Shown here: in pieces, positions 1 to 8,682 of the stretch
Numbering within the stretch: the first letter of the stretch is position 1
Layout of the letters: each line of letters opens with the position of its first letter
Assembly (NCBI RefSeq): GCF_014873705.1
Contig: NZ_JADBDS010000001.1
Coordinates: 1,426,001 to 1,490,000, forward strand
Source: Mycobacterium sp. OAS707
GTDB taxonomy: Bacteria; Actinomycetota; Actinomycetes; Mycobacteriales; Mycobacteriaceae
Direction of reading: 5' to 3'
Length of the DNA: 64,000 nucleotides
Notes under the pieces: model-generated
What the model was told of the DNA's origin: nothing
Database searches by the model: none
What the model saw: only the letters and a program-made list of their open reading frames with translations
Program-made: the position numbers and the translations under genes

Positions 1-551
1 CAGTAGGTGTCGAACTCCGCGCGCGTGGGCGGCCACTGGTCCTCGGTGACCTGCAGGGTGGTGCCCAACGTCCACGCCGACCGGTAGAACTGTTCGGCCT
101 GTTCGGCGGTCATCTCACCGCGCAGCAGCTGATAGGTGTCCTCGAGTCCGACGAAAAGGCATGCGGCGACCCACATCTGAAGTTCACGGTCGAAGGCGTT
201 GTAGCGCACCGGGCTGTCCGCGGTGGACTTGACGTGGCGATGGGCACTATTGACCGCCTCTTGGAACGCGGCCCGGTCCTCGGGGCCGCCGAGCAGTGCG
301 ACGGCCAGGTAACCAAAAGTCGTTCTCGCCCGCTTCCACGGGTGCTTGAGCAGATTGCCGGAGTCCACCTTGCTTTCGGCGACCCCGTAACCCACCTCGG
401 GCCACGACAGTTGCATGACGACGTTGGCGGCCCCGGCGGCGAATGCCCAAAAGTCCATGGCCTCAGTGGCGCTGACATCGCCGATCGGATCCCAGCGCGC
501 GGTGCGTCGACCGATACCGATGCGGCAGTCCGCTGGGTTCAAGCCAGGCAT
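1..551 (-). CDS. MpaB/DUF2236-family oxygenase, 3' end cut by window edge
   Basis: About 183 N-terminal residues are visible; the stop lies beyond base 1. Translating the complement from the ATG at 551 gives a frame that stays open to the edge and starts MPGLNPADCRIGIG. It shows features of the DUF2236/MpaB (latex-clearing-protein-like) family: an aromatic stretch MDFWAFAAGAANVVMQLSWP, an Arg-x-Arg-Thr segment (KRARTTFGYL) and a following histidine pair (NSAHRHV), which in the Lcp relatives surround a b-type heme. The substrate is unknown. The ATG overlaps the end of the upstream 81-codon frame by 13 bases, which suggests translational coupling. The family call is fairly sure; the function is not. 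Confidence 0.75.
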   Translation of the reverse strand, partial: MPGLNPADCRIGIGRRTARWDPIGDVSATEAMDFWAFAAGAANVVMQLSWPEVGYGVAESKVDSGNLLKHPWKRARTTFGYLAVALLGGPEDRAAFQEAVNSAHRHVKSTADSPVRYNAFDRELQMWVAACLFVGLEDTYQLLRGEMTAEQAEQFYRSAWTLGTTLQVTEDQWPPTRAEFDTY

Positions 552-784
552 ACCGTCGACACCAACTGCGCAGGCCACCACACGATCGCGGCCATCCCTC
601 CCGAGTTGAGCAGCGCCCACAGCACTCCGACGGCCAGATACGGGACCGCGAGCATCGCCGCAGTGCCGATCCACTCGGCGATGGTCATCTCAAAGCTCAA
701 TACTCGGCGCAGCGGGGTGAGCACGGCGATTATGTTAATGACGATTCCGGCTAGCGGGTAGCCATTTGCGATTGTTTCAGTCAA
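539..784 (-). CDS. Small hydrophobic membrane protein
   Basis: An 81-residue frame with two hydrophobic stretches (about residues 9-28 and 38-70) and few charges, so probably a two- or three-helix membrane protein. The start used is a TTG at 784 with no clear ribosome binding site; an in-frame ATG at 688 would leave only the second hydrophobic half. Its 3' end overlaps the start of the DUF2236 oxygenase by 13 bases. I do not recognise a family. It is kept because of its coherent membrane-like composition and the overlap; it could still be a chance frame. Confidence 0.45.
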   Translation of the reverse strand: MTETIANGYPLAGIVINIIAVLTPLRRVLSFEMTIAEWIGTAAMLAVPYLAVGVLWALLNSGGMAAIVWWPAQLVSTVCLA

Positions 785-812
785 AAATCGGACCGGATGT
801 GAACAGCTGTGC

Positions 813-1637
813 CTACTTCAGCATCGAGCGCACACTGTCGGCAAACGCCGCGGTGGTGAAGCACGCGGGCTCGGCGAATTCCTCCAACGTGATCGCATCG
901 TTCCAATTCGCGTCGGCAGTCGCGCGCAGCAATGGTTTGCTCATCGCGACCGCATGAGGTGGCAAATCGGCGATGCGCGAACACCATTCGTCGGCGGCAG
1001 CCAGCAGACGGTCGTGTTCGACGACCTCCTGCACGAGCCCGAGCCGTAACGCCGTCTCGGCGTCTATGTGGTCGCCGCGCAGGTAATAAGCCAGGGCGCC
1101 CTGATAGCCCAGCCGCCGGGTCAGCGCCCAGCTGGTGCCGACCTCGGGGATGAGGCCGAGGCGGCCGAACGCGGGGACGATGACCGCGCGGTCGCTGGCG
1201 ACGACCAAATCGCAGGTCAGAGCCCACGCCAGACCGACGCCGGCGGCCGCGCCGTTGAGCGCAGCGATGAAGATGGTGTCCGACCGTGCGATGAGCCTGG
1301 CAATGCCGCCGAACTCGCGGCGGATCCACCGCCACACGTCGGCGACGCCTTCAGGCTCGCCGAGCGATTCGATGGCCACGTTCATCATCTTCAGGTCGCC
1401 GCCTGCACTGAACCCGGGATCGGCGCCGGTCAGCACGACGCTGCGGACATCGGGGTCGGCGTCCACGGCTTCCAACGCCCTCCGCAGTTGACGCACCAAC
1501 GGAGCGGAAAGCACGTTGAGACGGTCGGATTCGTCGAGCGTGATCACCGTGCGGTCGCCGCGGCGGTCGACGTGCACGCGCTGCGGCGCATCCGGGTCGT
1601 CACCGGACGCCACGATGGTGCGGTACATGGAATTCAT
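813..1637 (-). CDS. Enoyl-CoA hydratase/isomerase family protein
   Basis: 274 residues, the usual size for the crotonase superfamily. The oxyanion-hole segment GADPGFSAGGDLKMM (about residues 70-84) and NGAAAGVGLAWALTCD (about 128-143) are typical. The following FGRLGLIPEVGTSWAL resembles PaaG-type proteins, where an acidic residue after IP acts in catalysis, so isomerase activity is as likely as hydratase. The gene probably acts on acyl-CoA esters in beta-oxidation or aromatic/steroid side-chain breakdown; the substrate cannot be read from sequence. The ATG at 1637 overlaps the TGA of the upstream TetR gene (ATGA, four bases), so the two are co-transcribed and coupled. Confidence 0.85.
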   Translation of the reverse strand: MNSMYRTIVASGDDPDAPQRVHVDRRGDRTVITLDESDRLNVLSAPLVRQLRRALEAVDADPDVRSVVLTGADPGFSAGGDLKMMNVAIESLGEPEGVADVWRWIRREFGGIARLIARSDTIFIAALNGAAAGVGLAWALTCDLVVASDRAVIVPAFGRLGLIPEVGTSWALTRRLGYQGALAYYLRGDHIDAETALRLGLVQEVVEHDRLLAAADEWCSRIADLPPHAVAMSKPLLRATADANWNDAITLEEFAEPACFTTAAFADSVRSMLK

Positions 1638-2233
1638 TTCTTCTGCTCCTCAATATCGTTGGCGCGCAATACAGTCCATGCGGCTGACGCGAACGTCTCG
1701 ACCACATCGCGTGGCAACTTGGCATCGCCGTCTGCGACCCAATGGCGGCTGAACTCCTGCGCGGGGCCCAGCCAGAGCGCGGCCGTGATCCCTACGCGCA
1801 TCGGCCGCAACGCCCCGTACGTGTGATGCGGCCGCCACCAGTCGCTCACAGCGGCGAAGAACTCGCGATTGGCGTCGTGCAGTGCCGCACTGTCGAGCCG
1901 GTCGCCGAGCATCAGCCTGGCCTCGCCGCGATGCTCGCTCACCCACCGCAGGTGATACGCGACGCCGCCGCGGATGCCGCCCTCGGCGGTGTCGTGCTCG
2001 CGCAGCATCGCGACGAATCCCGCTTGGTATTCGGCCATCAACTGCGCATAGACAGCCGCGGCAAGCGCGGCCTTGTCGGGGAAATGGTGGTACAGCGCGC
2101 CGACACTGACCTCGGCTTCGCGCCGAACCTCGTCGAGCGTCGGCACCAGTGCACCGTCGACCGCGAACCGGCGCCGCGCCACGTGCAGCAACCGGTCCCG
2201 GGCGTCTGACGTCCTCGCACCCGAACGCGGCAC
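1634..2233 (-). CDS. TetR-family transcriptional regulator
   Basis: 199 residues. The N-terminal helix-turn-helix is clear: RDRLLHVARRRFAVDGA followed by LDEVRREAEVSVGALYHHFP (about residues 12-53), with the usual YxHF signature. The rest is an unassigned ligand-binding domain. It is coupled to the enoyl-CoA hydratase gene by a four-base overlap, so it probably senses an acyl-CoA or related acid and controls that gene and itself. The GTG at 2233 is preceded at 7 bases by TAGAGT, a good -10 hexamer, which would make the mRNA leaderless; a short inverted repeat lies just upstream. Confidence 0.88.
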   Translation of the reverse strand: MPRSGARTSDARDRLLHVARRRFAVDGALVPTLDEVRREAEVSVGALYHHFPDKAALAAAVYAQLMAEYQAGFVAMLREHDTAEGGIRGGVAYHLRWVSEHRGEARLMLGDRLDSAALHDANREFFAAVSDWWRPHHTYGALRPMRVGITAALWLGPAQEFSRHWVADGDAKLPRDVVETFASAAWTVLRANDIEEQKK

Positions 2234-2240
2234 GAGGAAT

Positions 2241-2268
2241 ACTCTAACTTAACCGAGAAATCCTCGGC
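2241..2268 (-). promoter_or_regulatory. Leaderless promoter and probable operator of the TetR gene
   Basis: On the minus strand TAGAGT (2246-2241) ends seven bases before the GTG start at 2233. Directly upstream, the arms CCGAG (2253-2257) and CTCGG (2263-2267) form a five-base inverted repeat with a five-base spacer, between the stop codon of the SRAP gene and the -10 hexamer. Its position suits TetR autorepression, but it could also act as a weak terminator of the SRAP gene. Confidence 0.45.
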
Positions 2269-3047
2269 TATAGCAGTGTCGCCTGCTCAGGCTCCTGCTT
2301 GGCCGGCTCGATCAACTCGGGGCCGTTGTTTCGGATGCTGTTGACCAGGCGCGAGACCTCGCGAATCGCGATGCGATCGAGGTCGCCGTGGCCGCGCAGC
2401 AGCCCCTCATCCACGGGGGCGTCGGGGTCGAGCCAGCGGTCCCAGTCGTCGCGGCTGATGGTCAATGGCATCCGGTCGTGGATCTCGGCCAGCGGGCCCG
2501 CCGCGTCGGTGGTGATGATCGTGCAACTCAGCAGCGGCGGCGCATCCTTGGGTGCGTCTTTCGGCCGCCACGTCGACCACAGGCCCGCCATGAACAGCAT
2601 CTCGCCGTCGCTGCCGTACATGTAATACGGAGTCTTCGGCGCCTTCTTGCCCGACGCGAGTTCGCCGTTGGGCTTCCACTCGTACCAGCCGTCCATCGGC
2701 ACCAGGCAGCGCTTGCTCTTCGCCGAGTTGCGGAACGCGGGTGAGGTGGTGATCTTTTCGGCCCGCGCATTGATCAGCAGCGGTCCCTTGGTGTCGGGAC
2801 CGCCGTCGACTGTGGCCTTGGCCCACGGCGGGACCAGACCCCACCGCATCGATCGCACCCGCCGCGTCGACTCGTCATCCGGTTCGGTGTGCCGCTTGAC
2901 CACCGTGCTGATCGTCGTGGTCGGCGCGACGTTGTAGTTGGCCCCGGGAGTGTCCTTGTCCTTGGCGGCCGCTGTGCTCTCGTCGATGGCCTTGATCTTT
3001 TCGGCCAGCAGGGCCGGATCGGTGGTTACCGCGAATCGCCCACACAT
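2268..3047 (-). CDS. SRAP-domain abasic-site processing protein (HMCES/YedK type)
   Basis: 259 residues from ATG 3047; the frame could open further upstream but SRAP proteins need Cys directly after Met, and MCGRFAV fits exactly. Cys2 forms the thiazolidine crosslink with abasic sites in single-stranded DNA. Other family landmarks are [40 protein letters not shown] and IHDRMPLTI, which hold the catalytic Asn, Glu and His. The expected role is protection of abasic sites at replication forks. It matches Rv3226c by synteny. It diverges from aroA with only 44 bases between the starts, so the promoters are back to back. Confidence 0.93.
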   Translation of the reverse strand: MCGRFAVTTDPALLAEKIKAIDESTAAAKDKDTPGANYNVAPTTTISTVVKRHTEPDDESTRRVRSMRWGLVPPWAKATVDGGPDTKGPLLINARAEKITTSPAFRNSAKSKRCLVPMDGWYEWKPNGELASGKKAPKTPYYMYGSDGEMLFMAGLWSTWRPKDAPKDAPPLLSCTIITTDAAGPLAEIHDRMPLTISRDDWDRWLDPDAPVDEGLLRGHGDLDRIAIREVSRLVNSIRNNGPELIEPAKQEPEQATLL

Positions 3048-3091
3048 ATATCCCATGGTGGCACGCGCAACCGACAGTGCAGGATAGAGCC

Positions 3092-4393
3092 GTGAGCAAC
3101 TGGCAGGCACCGTCGACGTCGACCCCTGTGCATGCCACCGTGACGATCCCCGGCTCCAAATCCCTGACCAACCGGGCGCTCGTGCTCGCGGCGCTGGCGA
3201 CGCCGAACGGTACGTCGACCATCAGCGGCGCACTGCACAGCCGCGACACCGACCTGATGATCGGCGCGTTGCAGACCCTCGGTGTCGCCATCGACGGTGC
3301 GGGCAGCGAGCTGACCGTCGGCGGTGCCATCGCACCCCGGCCCGAGGCCCGCGTGGATTGTGGTCTGGCAGGCACGGTGCTGCGCTTCCTTCCGCCGGTC
3401 GCCGCGCTGAGCACGCAGTCGGTGCTGTTCGACGGTGACGAACAGGCCCGGGCTCGCCCGATCACGCCGCTGCTCGACGCGCTTCGCGGCCTCGGTGTCG
3501 ATATCGACGGCGACGGCCTGCCGTTCTCGGTGCGCGGCGCCGGTTCGGTGGCCGGTGGCACGGTCGAGATCGACGCCTCGGCCTCGTCGCAGTTCGTCTC
3601 GGGTCTGCTGCTGGCAGGGGCAGCGTTCGCCGACGGGCTGACGGTCGTGCACACCGGCGAATCGGTGCCGTCGGCGCCACATATCGCGATGACGGTCTCG
3701 ATGCTGCGCGATGCAGGCGTCGACGTCGACGACAGCTCGGCCAACCGCTGGCGCGTCGCGCGGGGCCCAATTGCCGCGCGGGACTGGACCATTGAGCCAG
3801 ACCTGTCCAACGCGGTACCGTTCCTGGCCGCCGCAGTGGTCAGCGGTGGCAGCGTCAGGGTTTCGGGCTGGCCGGAGGCAAGCATCCAGCCGGTCGAGGA
3901 CATCTTCGCGATCTTGGAGAAGCTGGGTGCCGTTGTGCGCCAAGGCGGTTCATATTTGGAGGTGCAGGGCGCACCGAGTTACGGCGGCTTCGAGGTCGAT
4001 CTGCACGACGTCGGCGAGCTGACACCTGCGATCGCAGCGCTTGCCGCGTTGGCCTCCGACGGATCGGTGTCGCAGCTCAGCGGGATCGCGCATTTGCGTG
4101 GCCACGAAACCGATCGGCTCGCGGCGTTGTCGACCGAGATCAACCGGCTCGGTGGGCGATGCGAGGAGACGCCCGACGGCCTTCGCATCACCGCGCGGCC
4201 GTTGCACGGCGGGGTGTGGCAGTCGTATGCCGACCACCGGATGGCGACCGCGGGAGCCATCGTCGGGCTGCGCGTGCCCGGAGTCGAAGTGGAAGACATC
4301 GGCACGACAGCGAAGACGCTGCCGGATTTCCCACGGCTATGGGATGAACTGCTCGCGGGCAATCCGCACGCGAGGAGGACAACCGGCAATTGA
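3092..4393 (+). CDS. aroA: 3-phosphoshikimate 1-carboxyvinyltransferase (EPSP synthase)
   Basis: 433 residues. It transfers enolpyruvate from PEP to shikimate-3-phosphate in the shikimate pathway. Seen are the substrate-binding [16 protein letters not shown] (about residues 20-35), [11 protein letters not shown] (about 90-100), [12 protein letters not shown], and near the C-terminus [14 protein letters not shown] and [13 protein letters not shown]. The GTG at 3092 ([13 protein letters not shown]) was chosen because the homologous mycobacterial proteins start at the same point; an ATG 15 bases upstream is possible. The stop overlaps the start of rsgA by four bases (TTGA), so they form an operon as in Rv3227-Rv3228. 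Confidence 0.97.
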   Translation: MSNWQAPSTSTPVHATVTIPGSKSLTNRALVLAALATPNGTSTISGALHSRDTDLMIGALQTLGVAIDGAGSELTVGGAIAPRPEARVDCGLAGTVLRFLPPVAALSTQSVLFDGDEQARARPITPLLDALRGLGVDIDGDGLPFSVRGAGSVAGGTVEIDASASSQFVSGLLLAGAAFADGLTVVHTGESVPSAPHIAMTVSMLRDAGVDVDDSSANRWRVARGPIAARDWTIEPDLSNAVPFLAAAVVSGGSVRVSGWPEASIQPVEDIFAILEKLGAVVRQGGSYLEVQGAPSYGGFEVDLHDVGELTPAIAALAALASDGSVSQLSGIAHLRGHETDRLAALSTEINRLGGRCEETPDGLRITARPLHGGVWQSYADHRMATAGAIVGLRVPGVEVEDIGTTAKTLPDFPRLWDELLAGNPHARRTTGN

Positions 4394-5379
4394 GTCCTCG
4401 CGAGTACGACGAGTCCGATGTCCGGGTGCGACCCGGTCGCGGCTCGCGGCCGCGGACCAAGACTCGCCCCGAGCACGCCGACGCGCAGGAAGCCATGGTC
4501 GTCGCCGTTGACCGTGGCCGGTGGGGCTGTGCGCTGGGCGGTGACCCCGAACGTCGCGTCACCGCGATGCGGGCCAGGGAGCTGGGCCGCACGCCGATCG
4601 TCGTCGGCGACGAGGTCGGCATCGTCGGCGATCTCTCCGGACGACCCGACACGCTGGCGCGGATCGTTCGGCGTGGTGACCGGCGAACGGTGTTGCGGCG
4701 CACCGCCGATGACACGGATCCGACCGAGCGCGTCGTCGTAGCCAACGCCGATCAGCTGCTGATCGTGGTCGCGTTGGCCGACCCCCCACCGCGCACCGGC
4801 CTGGTCGAGCGGACACTGATCGCGGCGTATGCCGGTGGGCTCGAACCCATTCTGTGCCTGACGAAGACCGACCTGGCGCCGCCGGAACCGTTTGCCGCGC
4901 AGTTCGCCGACCTCGACCTGACCATCACCACCGCAGGCCGCGATGATCCGCTCGACGCTGTAGCGCCACTGCTGACAGACAAGGTGACCGTGCTACTGGG
5001 GCATTCGGGCGTCGGCAAGTCGACACTGGTGAATCGCCTTGTGCCGGATGCCGATCGGGCCACCGGTGCAGTGACCGACATCGGCAGGGGCAGGCACACG
5101 TCGACGCAGTCGGTGGCGCTACCGCTGAGCTTTGGCGGCTGGGTGATCGACACGCCGGGTATCCGGTCGTTCGGGCTTGCGCACATCGAACCCGACGACG
5201 TGATGCTGGCGTTCTCGGATCTGTCCGAGGCGATCAAGGACTGCCCGCGTGGATGCGGGCACATGGGCCCGCCTGCCGACCCGGAATGCGCGCTGGACAC
5301 GCTGACCGGGCCCGCGGCGGGGCGCGTCGCCGCAGCGCGACGGCTGCTTGCGGTGCTGCGGGAGGCCGCACAAAACTGA
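4390..5379 (+). CDS. rsgA: Ribosome small subunit-dependent GTPase A
   Basis: 329 residues from a TTG start that overlaps the aroA stop. RsgA is a circularly permuted GTPase that checks late 30S maturation. Order seen: basic N-terminus and OB fold (about 30-115), then G4 TKTD (about 156), G1 GHSGVGKST (about 202-210), a T-rich switch I (GRGRHTSTQ), G3 DTPG (about 247), and a C-terminal zinc motif CPRGCGH followed by a distant Cys. This permuted order separates it from Era or EngA. It corresponds to Rv3228. A strong hairpin overlaps the stop codon. Confidence 0.95.
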   Translation: MSPREYDESDVRVRPGRGSRPRTKTRPEHADAQEAMVVAVDRGRWGCALGGDPERRVTAMRARELGRTPIVVGDEVGIVGDLSGRPDTLARIVRRGDRRTVLRRTADDTDPTERVVVANADQLLIVVALADPPPRTGLVERTLIAAYAGGLEPILCLTKTDLAPPEPFAAQFADLDLTITTAGRDDPLDAVAPLLTDKVTVLLGHSGVGKSTLVNRLVPDADRATGAVTDIGRGRHTSTQSVALPLSFGGWVIDTPGIRSFGLAHIEPDDVMLAFSDLSEAIKDCPRGCGHMGPPADPECALDTLTGPAAGRVAAARRLLAVLREAAQN

Positions 5380-5409
5380 GGCCCTCCCCGGGAAAGGGAG
5401 GGCCTCAGT
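5375..5409. terminator. Bidirectional hairpin terminator between rsgA and the small exported gene
   Basis: A perfect 14-base stem (left arm 5375-5388, right arm 5396-5409) with a seven-base loop. The left arm overlaps the rsgA stop. No U tract follows, which is common for mycobacterial terminators. It sits between convergent genes and would serve both. Confidence 0.85.
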
Positions 5410-5423
5410 CGGTCGTCGGCCTG

Positions 5424-5663
5424 TCAGGGGCGGTAGCCGGGCTCGAAGTGCTCGATGCGCCAGGCGCCGTGGTGGCCGTGCCAGCCCGGCATCGCATCGG
5501 GTGCGGGGTGCGCCTTGACGCTCGGGGTGAACATGTGGCCGGGGCCGGTCGGATGTGTCGAGGTGGAAGCGTTCGCCATGCCGGCCATGCCGAGAGCGGC
5601 GCCGCCGATGATGCCGGCCGAGACGACGGACAGTGCGAAGGTGCGGGCGATGTTGATGGTCAT
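5424..5663 (-). CDS. Small exported protein, His/Pro/Gly-rich
   Basis: 79 residues. Residues 1-32 are a signal peptide: short polar N-terminus, hydrophobic core FALSVVSAGIIGGAALGMAG and a likely cleavage site near ANA-S. The mature part is only about 45 residues and rich in His, Pro and Gly (HPTGPGHMF, GWHGHHGAW), which might bind metal, though this is only inference. The ATG has a good ribosome binding site (AGGAG seven bases upstream). I do not recognise a named family; small exported proteins of this form are frequent in mycobacteria. Confidence 0.7.
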   Translation of the reverse strand: MTINIARTFALSVVSAGIIGGAALGMAGMANASTSTHPTGPGHMFTPSVKAHPAPDAMPGWHGHHGAWRIEHFEPGYRP

Positions 5664-5792
5664 TGTGAATTCTCCTGTGTGAGTGGGCTTTTCGGTTTCT
5701 GCGCCGGTGCTTTCCGGCGATGACTAAAGAATGCCCTGACCTGCGCTCGCTGTATGTCCGGTGATCGGCCGTCGCAGCGGTGGAATCCGTTG

Positions 5793-5816
5793 TCCCCCGA
5801 TCGGGGGAACTAGGCT
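5793..5816 (+). promoter_or_regulatory. Palindrome plus leaderless -10 upstream of the aldo-keto reductase
   Basis: TCCCCCGATCGGGGGA (5793-5808) is a perfect 16-base palindrome. Three bases later comes TAGGCT (5811-5816), a TANNNT -10 hexamer, and after seven more bases the GTG start at 5824. The palindrome covers the promoter spacer, where a bound repressor would block RNA polymerase. Confidence 0.5.
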
Positions 5817-5823
5817 GGCCGAC

Positions 5824-6672
5824 GTGAGCCAGGTACCCGCCATCACGCTCAACGACGGCACTGCCATCCCGCAGTTGGGGTTCGGCACGTACAAGATCGC
5901 GCCTGATCAGACGGCCGCCGCGGTGCGCACCGCGCTGGAGACCGGATACCGTCACATCGACACCGCGCAGATGTACCGCAACGAGCATGGCGTCGGGCAG
6001 GCTATCCGCGAGGTGGGAGTCGACCGCGACGACGTGTTCGTCACCAGCAAGCTCAACAACGGCGTGCACGAACCCGACGAGGCGCGCCGTGCCTTCGACG
6101 ACACGCTGACCGCGCTGGGCTTCGACTACGTCGATCTGTTTCTGATCCACTGGCCGTTGCCGACGCGCTACGGCGGTGACTTCGTCTCGACGTGGCGCAC
6201 GCTCGAGGATTTCAAGGAGGACGGGCGCGCCCGCAGCATCGGGGTTTCGAATTTTCAGGTCGCACATCTGAAGCGCCTGGCCCGCGAGGCCGACACCACG
6301 CCCGCGGTCAACCAGGTCGAGCTACACCCGTACTTCGGCAACGACGAAGTGCGCGCGTATGGCCGCGAGCACGGCGTCGTGACCGAGGCGTGGGCGCCGC
6401 TGGCGCGCGGCGCGGTGGCCAATGATCCCGCCGTGGCGCGCATTGCCAAGGCGGTGGGCAGGTCGGCTGCGCAGGTGGTGCTGCGCTGGCACATCCAACG
6501 CGGCGATGTGGTGTTCCCGAAATCGGTGACACCGCAACGGATCAGGGAGAATCTCGCGCTGTTCGACTTCGAACTCAGCGACGCCGATGTCGCGGCCCTT
6601 GACGCGCTGAACAGGGGCGAGGCCGGACGAACGGGCCCCAACCCCGACCAATTCGACCGCCTCGACACCTGA
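5824..6672 (+). CDS. Aldo/keto reductase
   Basis: 282 residues, the usual AKR length. It is a soluble NADPH-dependent carbonyl reductase with a TIM-barrel fold. The catalytic tetrad is visible: Asp in HIDTAQMY, Tyr four residues on, Lys in VTSKLNN and His in FLIHWP. The cofactor-binding C-terminal part VVFPKSVTPQRIRENL is typical. The GTG at 5824 is preferred to the upstream ATG at 5761 because the palindrome and -10 hexamer lie between them and the protein core begins right after it (VSQVPAITLNDG). A hairpin element follows the stop. Confidence 0.9.
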   Translation: MSQVPAITLNDGTAIPQLGFGTYKIAPDQTAAAVRTALETGYRHIDTAQMYRNEHGVGQAIREVGVDRDDVFVTSKLNNGVHEPDEARRAFDDTLTALGFDYVDLFLIHWPLPTRYGGDFVSTWRTLEDFKEDGRARSIGVSNFQVAHLKRLAREADTTPAVNQVELHPYFGNDEVRAYGREHGVVTEAWAPLARGAVANDPAVARIAKAVGRSAAQVVLRWHIQRGDVVFPKSVTPQRIRENLALFDFELSDADVAALDALNRGEAGRTGPNPDQFDRLDT

Positions 6673-6678
6673 CACATT

Positions 6679-6743
6679 CCGCGAGCGTGCGTGTCTGCAC
6701 AATGACACGCCGCCCGGCGCGGGCGTTTCATGCACGCTCGCGG
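6679..6743. repeat. Long intergenic inverted repeat, terminator-like
   Basis: Outer arms CCGCGAGCGTGC (6679-6690) and GCACGCTCGCGG (6732-6743) are perfect 12-base complements. Inside the loop GTGTC (6691-6695) and GACAC (6704-6708) form a second small stem. It starts six bases after the aldo-keto reductase stop and ends before the methyltransferase promoter. A similar element lies at 17625-17681. Likely a terminator. Confidence 0.6.
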
Positions 6744-6757
6744 CCGATGACCGTGCG

Positions 6758-6763
6758 TAGAGT
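6758..6763 (+). promoter_or_regulatory. Leaderless -10 hexamer of the methyltransferase
   Basis: TAGAGT followed by six bases and the GTG start at 6770. No ribosome binding site is visible, which fits a leaderless transcript. Confidence 0.5.
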
Positions 6764-6769
6764 GCGAAG

Positions 6770-7414
6770 GTGACCGATCTGGACTTCCTGGACACGACGC
6801 GCGAGGGCTACGACCTCACCGCAACCGAATACGCCGAACGGTTCCACGACCACCTGCACAACAAGCCGCTGGATCGCGCGATGCTGACCGGCTTCGCCGG
6901 ACTGGCCGGCCCTGATGCGCTCATCGCCGACGTCGGCTGCGGCACGGGTGCGACGTCGCGCATGTTGTCGGAGAGCGGGATGAACGTCGTCGGTATCGAC
7001 TTGTCCCCCAACATGATTGCCACCGCCCGACGGCTCAATCCCGGCCTGCAGTTTCAGGTCGGCTCCATGACGAGTTTGGACTTCGAGGACGGCCTCTTCG
7101 ACGGGATCTGCGCGTGGTACTCCGTCATCCACATACCCGACGAATTGCTGCCTCGGGTCTTCGCGGAATTCCATCGGGTGCTGCGACCCGACGGCGTCGC
7201 GCTGATTGCATTCCAAGTGGGCGATCAGCCACGCACATTCAAGGAGATGTTCGGCGAGCAGGTGTCATTGACGTTCTACCGCCGCCAGCCCGACACCGTC
7301 GCACTGTTGTTGGACGAGGCCGGGCTAGAGCCTTACGCGGGTCTGGTGCGCGAACCCAATGACGACGGCTTCGAATCGACGCCGCACGCCTACCTCATCG
7401 CGCGCCGAACCTGA
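6770..7414 (+). CDS. Class I SAM-dependent methyltransferase
   Basis: 214 residues. Motif I IADVGCGTGATSRML (about residues 52-66) and the acidic end of strand 2 (VVGIDLSPNMI, about 72-82) bind SAM; EFHRVLRPDGVALIAF (about 129-144) is the post-I/III region. The substrate-binding parts give no firm clue; it belongs to the broad ubiE/Methyltransf_11-like group. It stands alone between a terminator-like repeat and the convergent desA3 gene, whose end is six bases away. Confidence 0.85.
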   Translation: MTDLDFLDTTREGYDLTATEYAERFHDHLHNKPLDRAMLTGFAGLAGPDALIADVGCGTGATSRMLSESGMNVVGIDLSPNMIATARRLNPGLQFQVGSMTSLDFEDGLFDGICAWYSVIHIPDELLPRVFAEFHRVLRPDGVALIAFQVGDQPRTFKEMFGEQVSLTFYRRQPDTVALLLDEAGLEPYAGLVREPNDDGFESTPHAYLIARRT

Positions 7415-7420
7415 AGCGAA

Positions 7421-8650
7421 TCAGGCTGCCAGAGCCCGCTTTTCGCGCCTGCGCGCCCGCACTGCGGCGATGGCCGACTTGAGGCCCCGCCGCTGACTGG
7501 GCTCCAACTCGGTGAACATCCGCTCGCTGCGAGTCTCGGGCGCATCGTCGGCAGTATCGCGCAGATACTTGTCCGGCAGCGACAGCTTGGCGATCGTTCG
7601 CCATGTCTTGCCGTACTGCACCAGGAACGAACCCGTCGTGTACGGCAGGTCGTACTTGTCGCAGACCTCGCGCACCCGCAGTGAGATCTCATGAAGCCGG
7701 CTGCTCGGAAGGTCCGGATACAGGTGGTGCTCGATCTGGTGGCACAGGTTGCCGCTCATGAAGCGCAGTGCGGGTCCACCCTCGAAGTTGGCGCTGCCCA
7801 GCATCTGGCGCAGGTACCACTCGCCCTTGCTCTCGCCTGCCATATCGGTCTTGGTGAATTTCTCTGCGCCATCAGGGAAGTGGCCGCAGAAGATCACCGC
7901 GTTGGCCCACACGTTTCGGATGACATTGGCGACCGCGTTGGCCTTCATTGTCGAGGAGAACGTCGCGCCGGGCGACAGCGACGTCACCGCGGGCCACGCC
8001 ACGTAGTCCTTGGCAAGCTGGCGACCGGCCTTCGCCGAGAACTCGCGCAGCCGCACCATGGTGGCGTCGCGGTCGTCGCGGCCCTTGAACATCCTGCCGA
8101 GTTCGAGGTGCTGCAGCCCCACGCCCCACTCGAAACCGAGCGCGAGCATGGTGTTGTAGAACAGGTTGCCGAGGTTGAACGGCTTCCACTTGTCGTCACG
8201 AGTGACCCGCAGCAGGCCGTAGCCCACATCGTCGTCCATGCCGAGGATGTTGGTGTACTTGTGGTGCATGAAGTTGTGGGTGAACCGCCAGTGCTTGGAC
8301 GCCCCACTCATATCCCACTCCCACGTCGAGGAGTGAATCTCGGGATCGTTCATCCAGTCCCACTGGCCATGCATGACGTTGTGGCCGATCTCCATGTTCT
8401 CGACGATCTTGGCCACACCCAAAGTCACAGTGCCCGCCCACCATGCCGATCGCTTCGAGCTCGCGGCCAGCATGAGCCGGCCCGCCACCTCGAGTGCACG
8501 CTGGGCGGCGATGGTGCGGCGGATGTAGCGCGAATCGCGCTCCCCACGGGAGTCTTCAATGTCCTGCCGGATGGCGTCGAGCTCGACCGCGAGACTTTCG
8601 ATGTCTGAGTCGGTCAGATGCGCGAATGCCGGTACATCGGTGATTGCCAT
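7421..8650 (-). CDS. desA3: Membrane acyl-CoA delta-9 desaturase DesA3
   Basis: 409 residues. This diiron membrane enzyme makes oleoyl- from stearoyl-CoA. The three histidine boxes are present: HNVMHGQ (about 90), HNFMHHKYTN (about 126) and HQIEHHLYP (about 309). The protein ends in RALAA; a C-terminal LAA is known in M. tuberculosis DesA3 as a degradation signal. It matches Rv3229c and lies directly downstream of its electron-donor reductase gene, with 69 bases between them that hold a palindromic operator. The ATG at 8650 has a GGGAGG ribosome binding site. Confidence 0.95.
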   Translation of the reverse strand: MAITDVPAFAHLTDSDIESLAVELDAIRQDIEDSRGERDSRYIRRTIAAQRALEVAGRLMLAASSKRSAWWAGTVTLGVAKIVENMEIGHNVMHGQWDWMNDPEIHSSTWEWDMSGASKHWRFTHNFMHHKYTNILGMDDDVGYGLLRVTRDDKWKPFNLGNLFYNTMLALGFEWGVGLQHLELGRMFKGRDDRDATMVRLREFSAKAGRQLAKDYVAWPAVTSLSPGATFSSTMKANAVANVIRNVWANAVIFCGHFPDGAEKFTKTDMAGESKGEWYLRQMLGSANFEGGPALRFMSGNLCHQIEHHLYPDLPSSRLHEISLRVREVCDKYDLPYTTGSFLVQYGKTWRTIAKLSLPDKYLRDTADDAPETRSERMFTELEPSQRRGLKSAIAAVRARRREKRALAA

Positions 8651-8682
8651 TGTTCTGCCTCCCTTCTGATGCCAACCCTATC

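Noticed and set aside
2875..3943. Long minus-strand frames opposite aroA
   Set aside because: Antisense shadows of aroA, Ser/Pro- or Arg-rich, without motifs.
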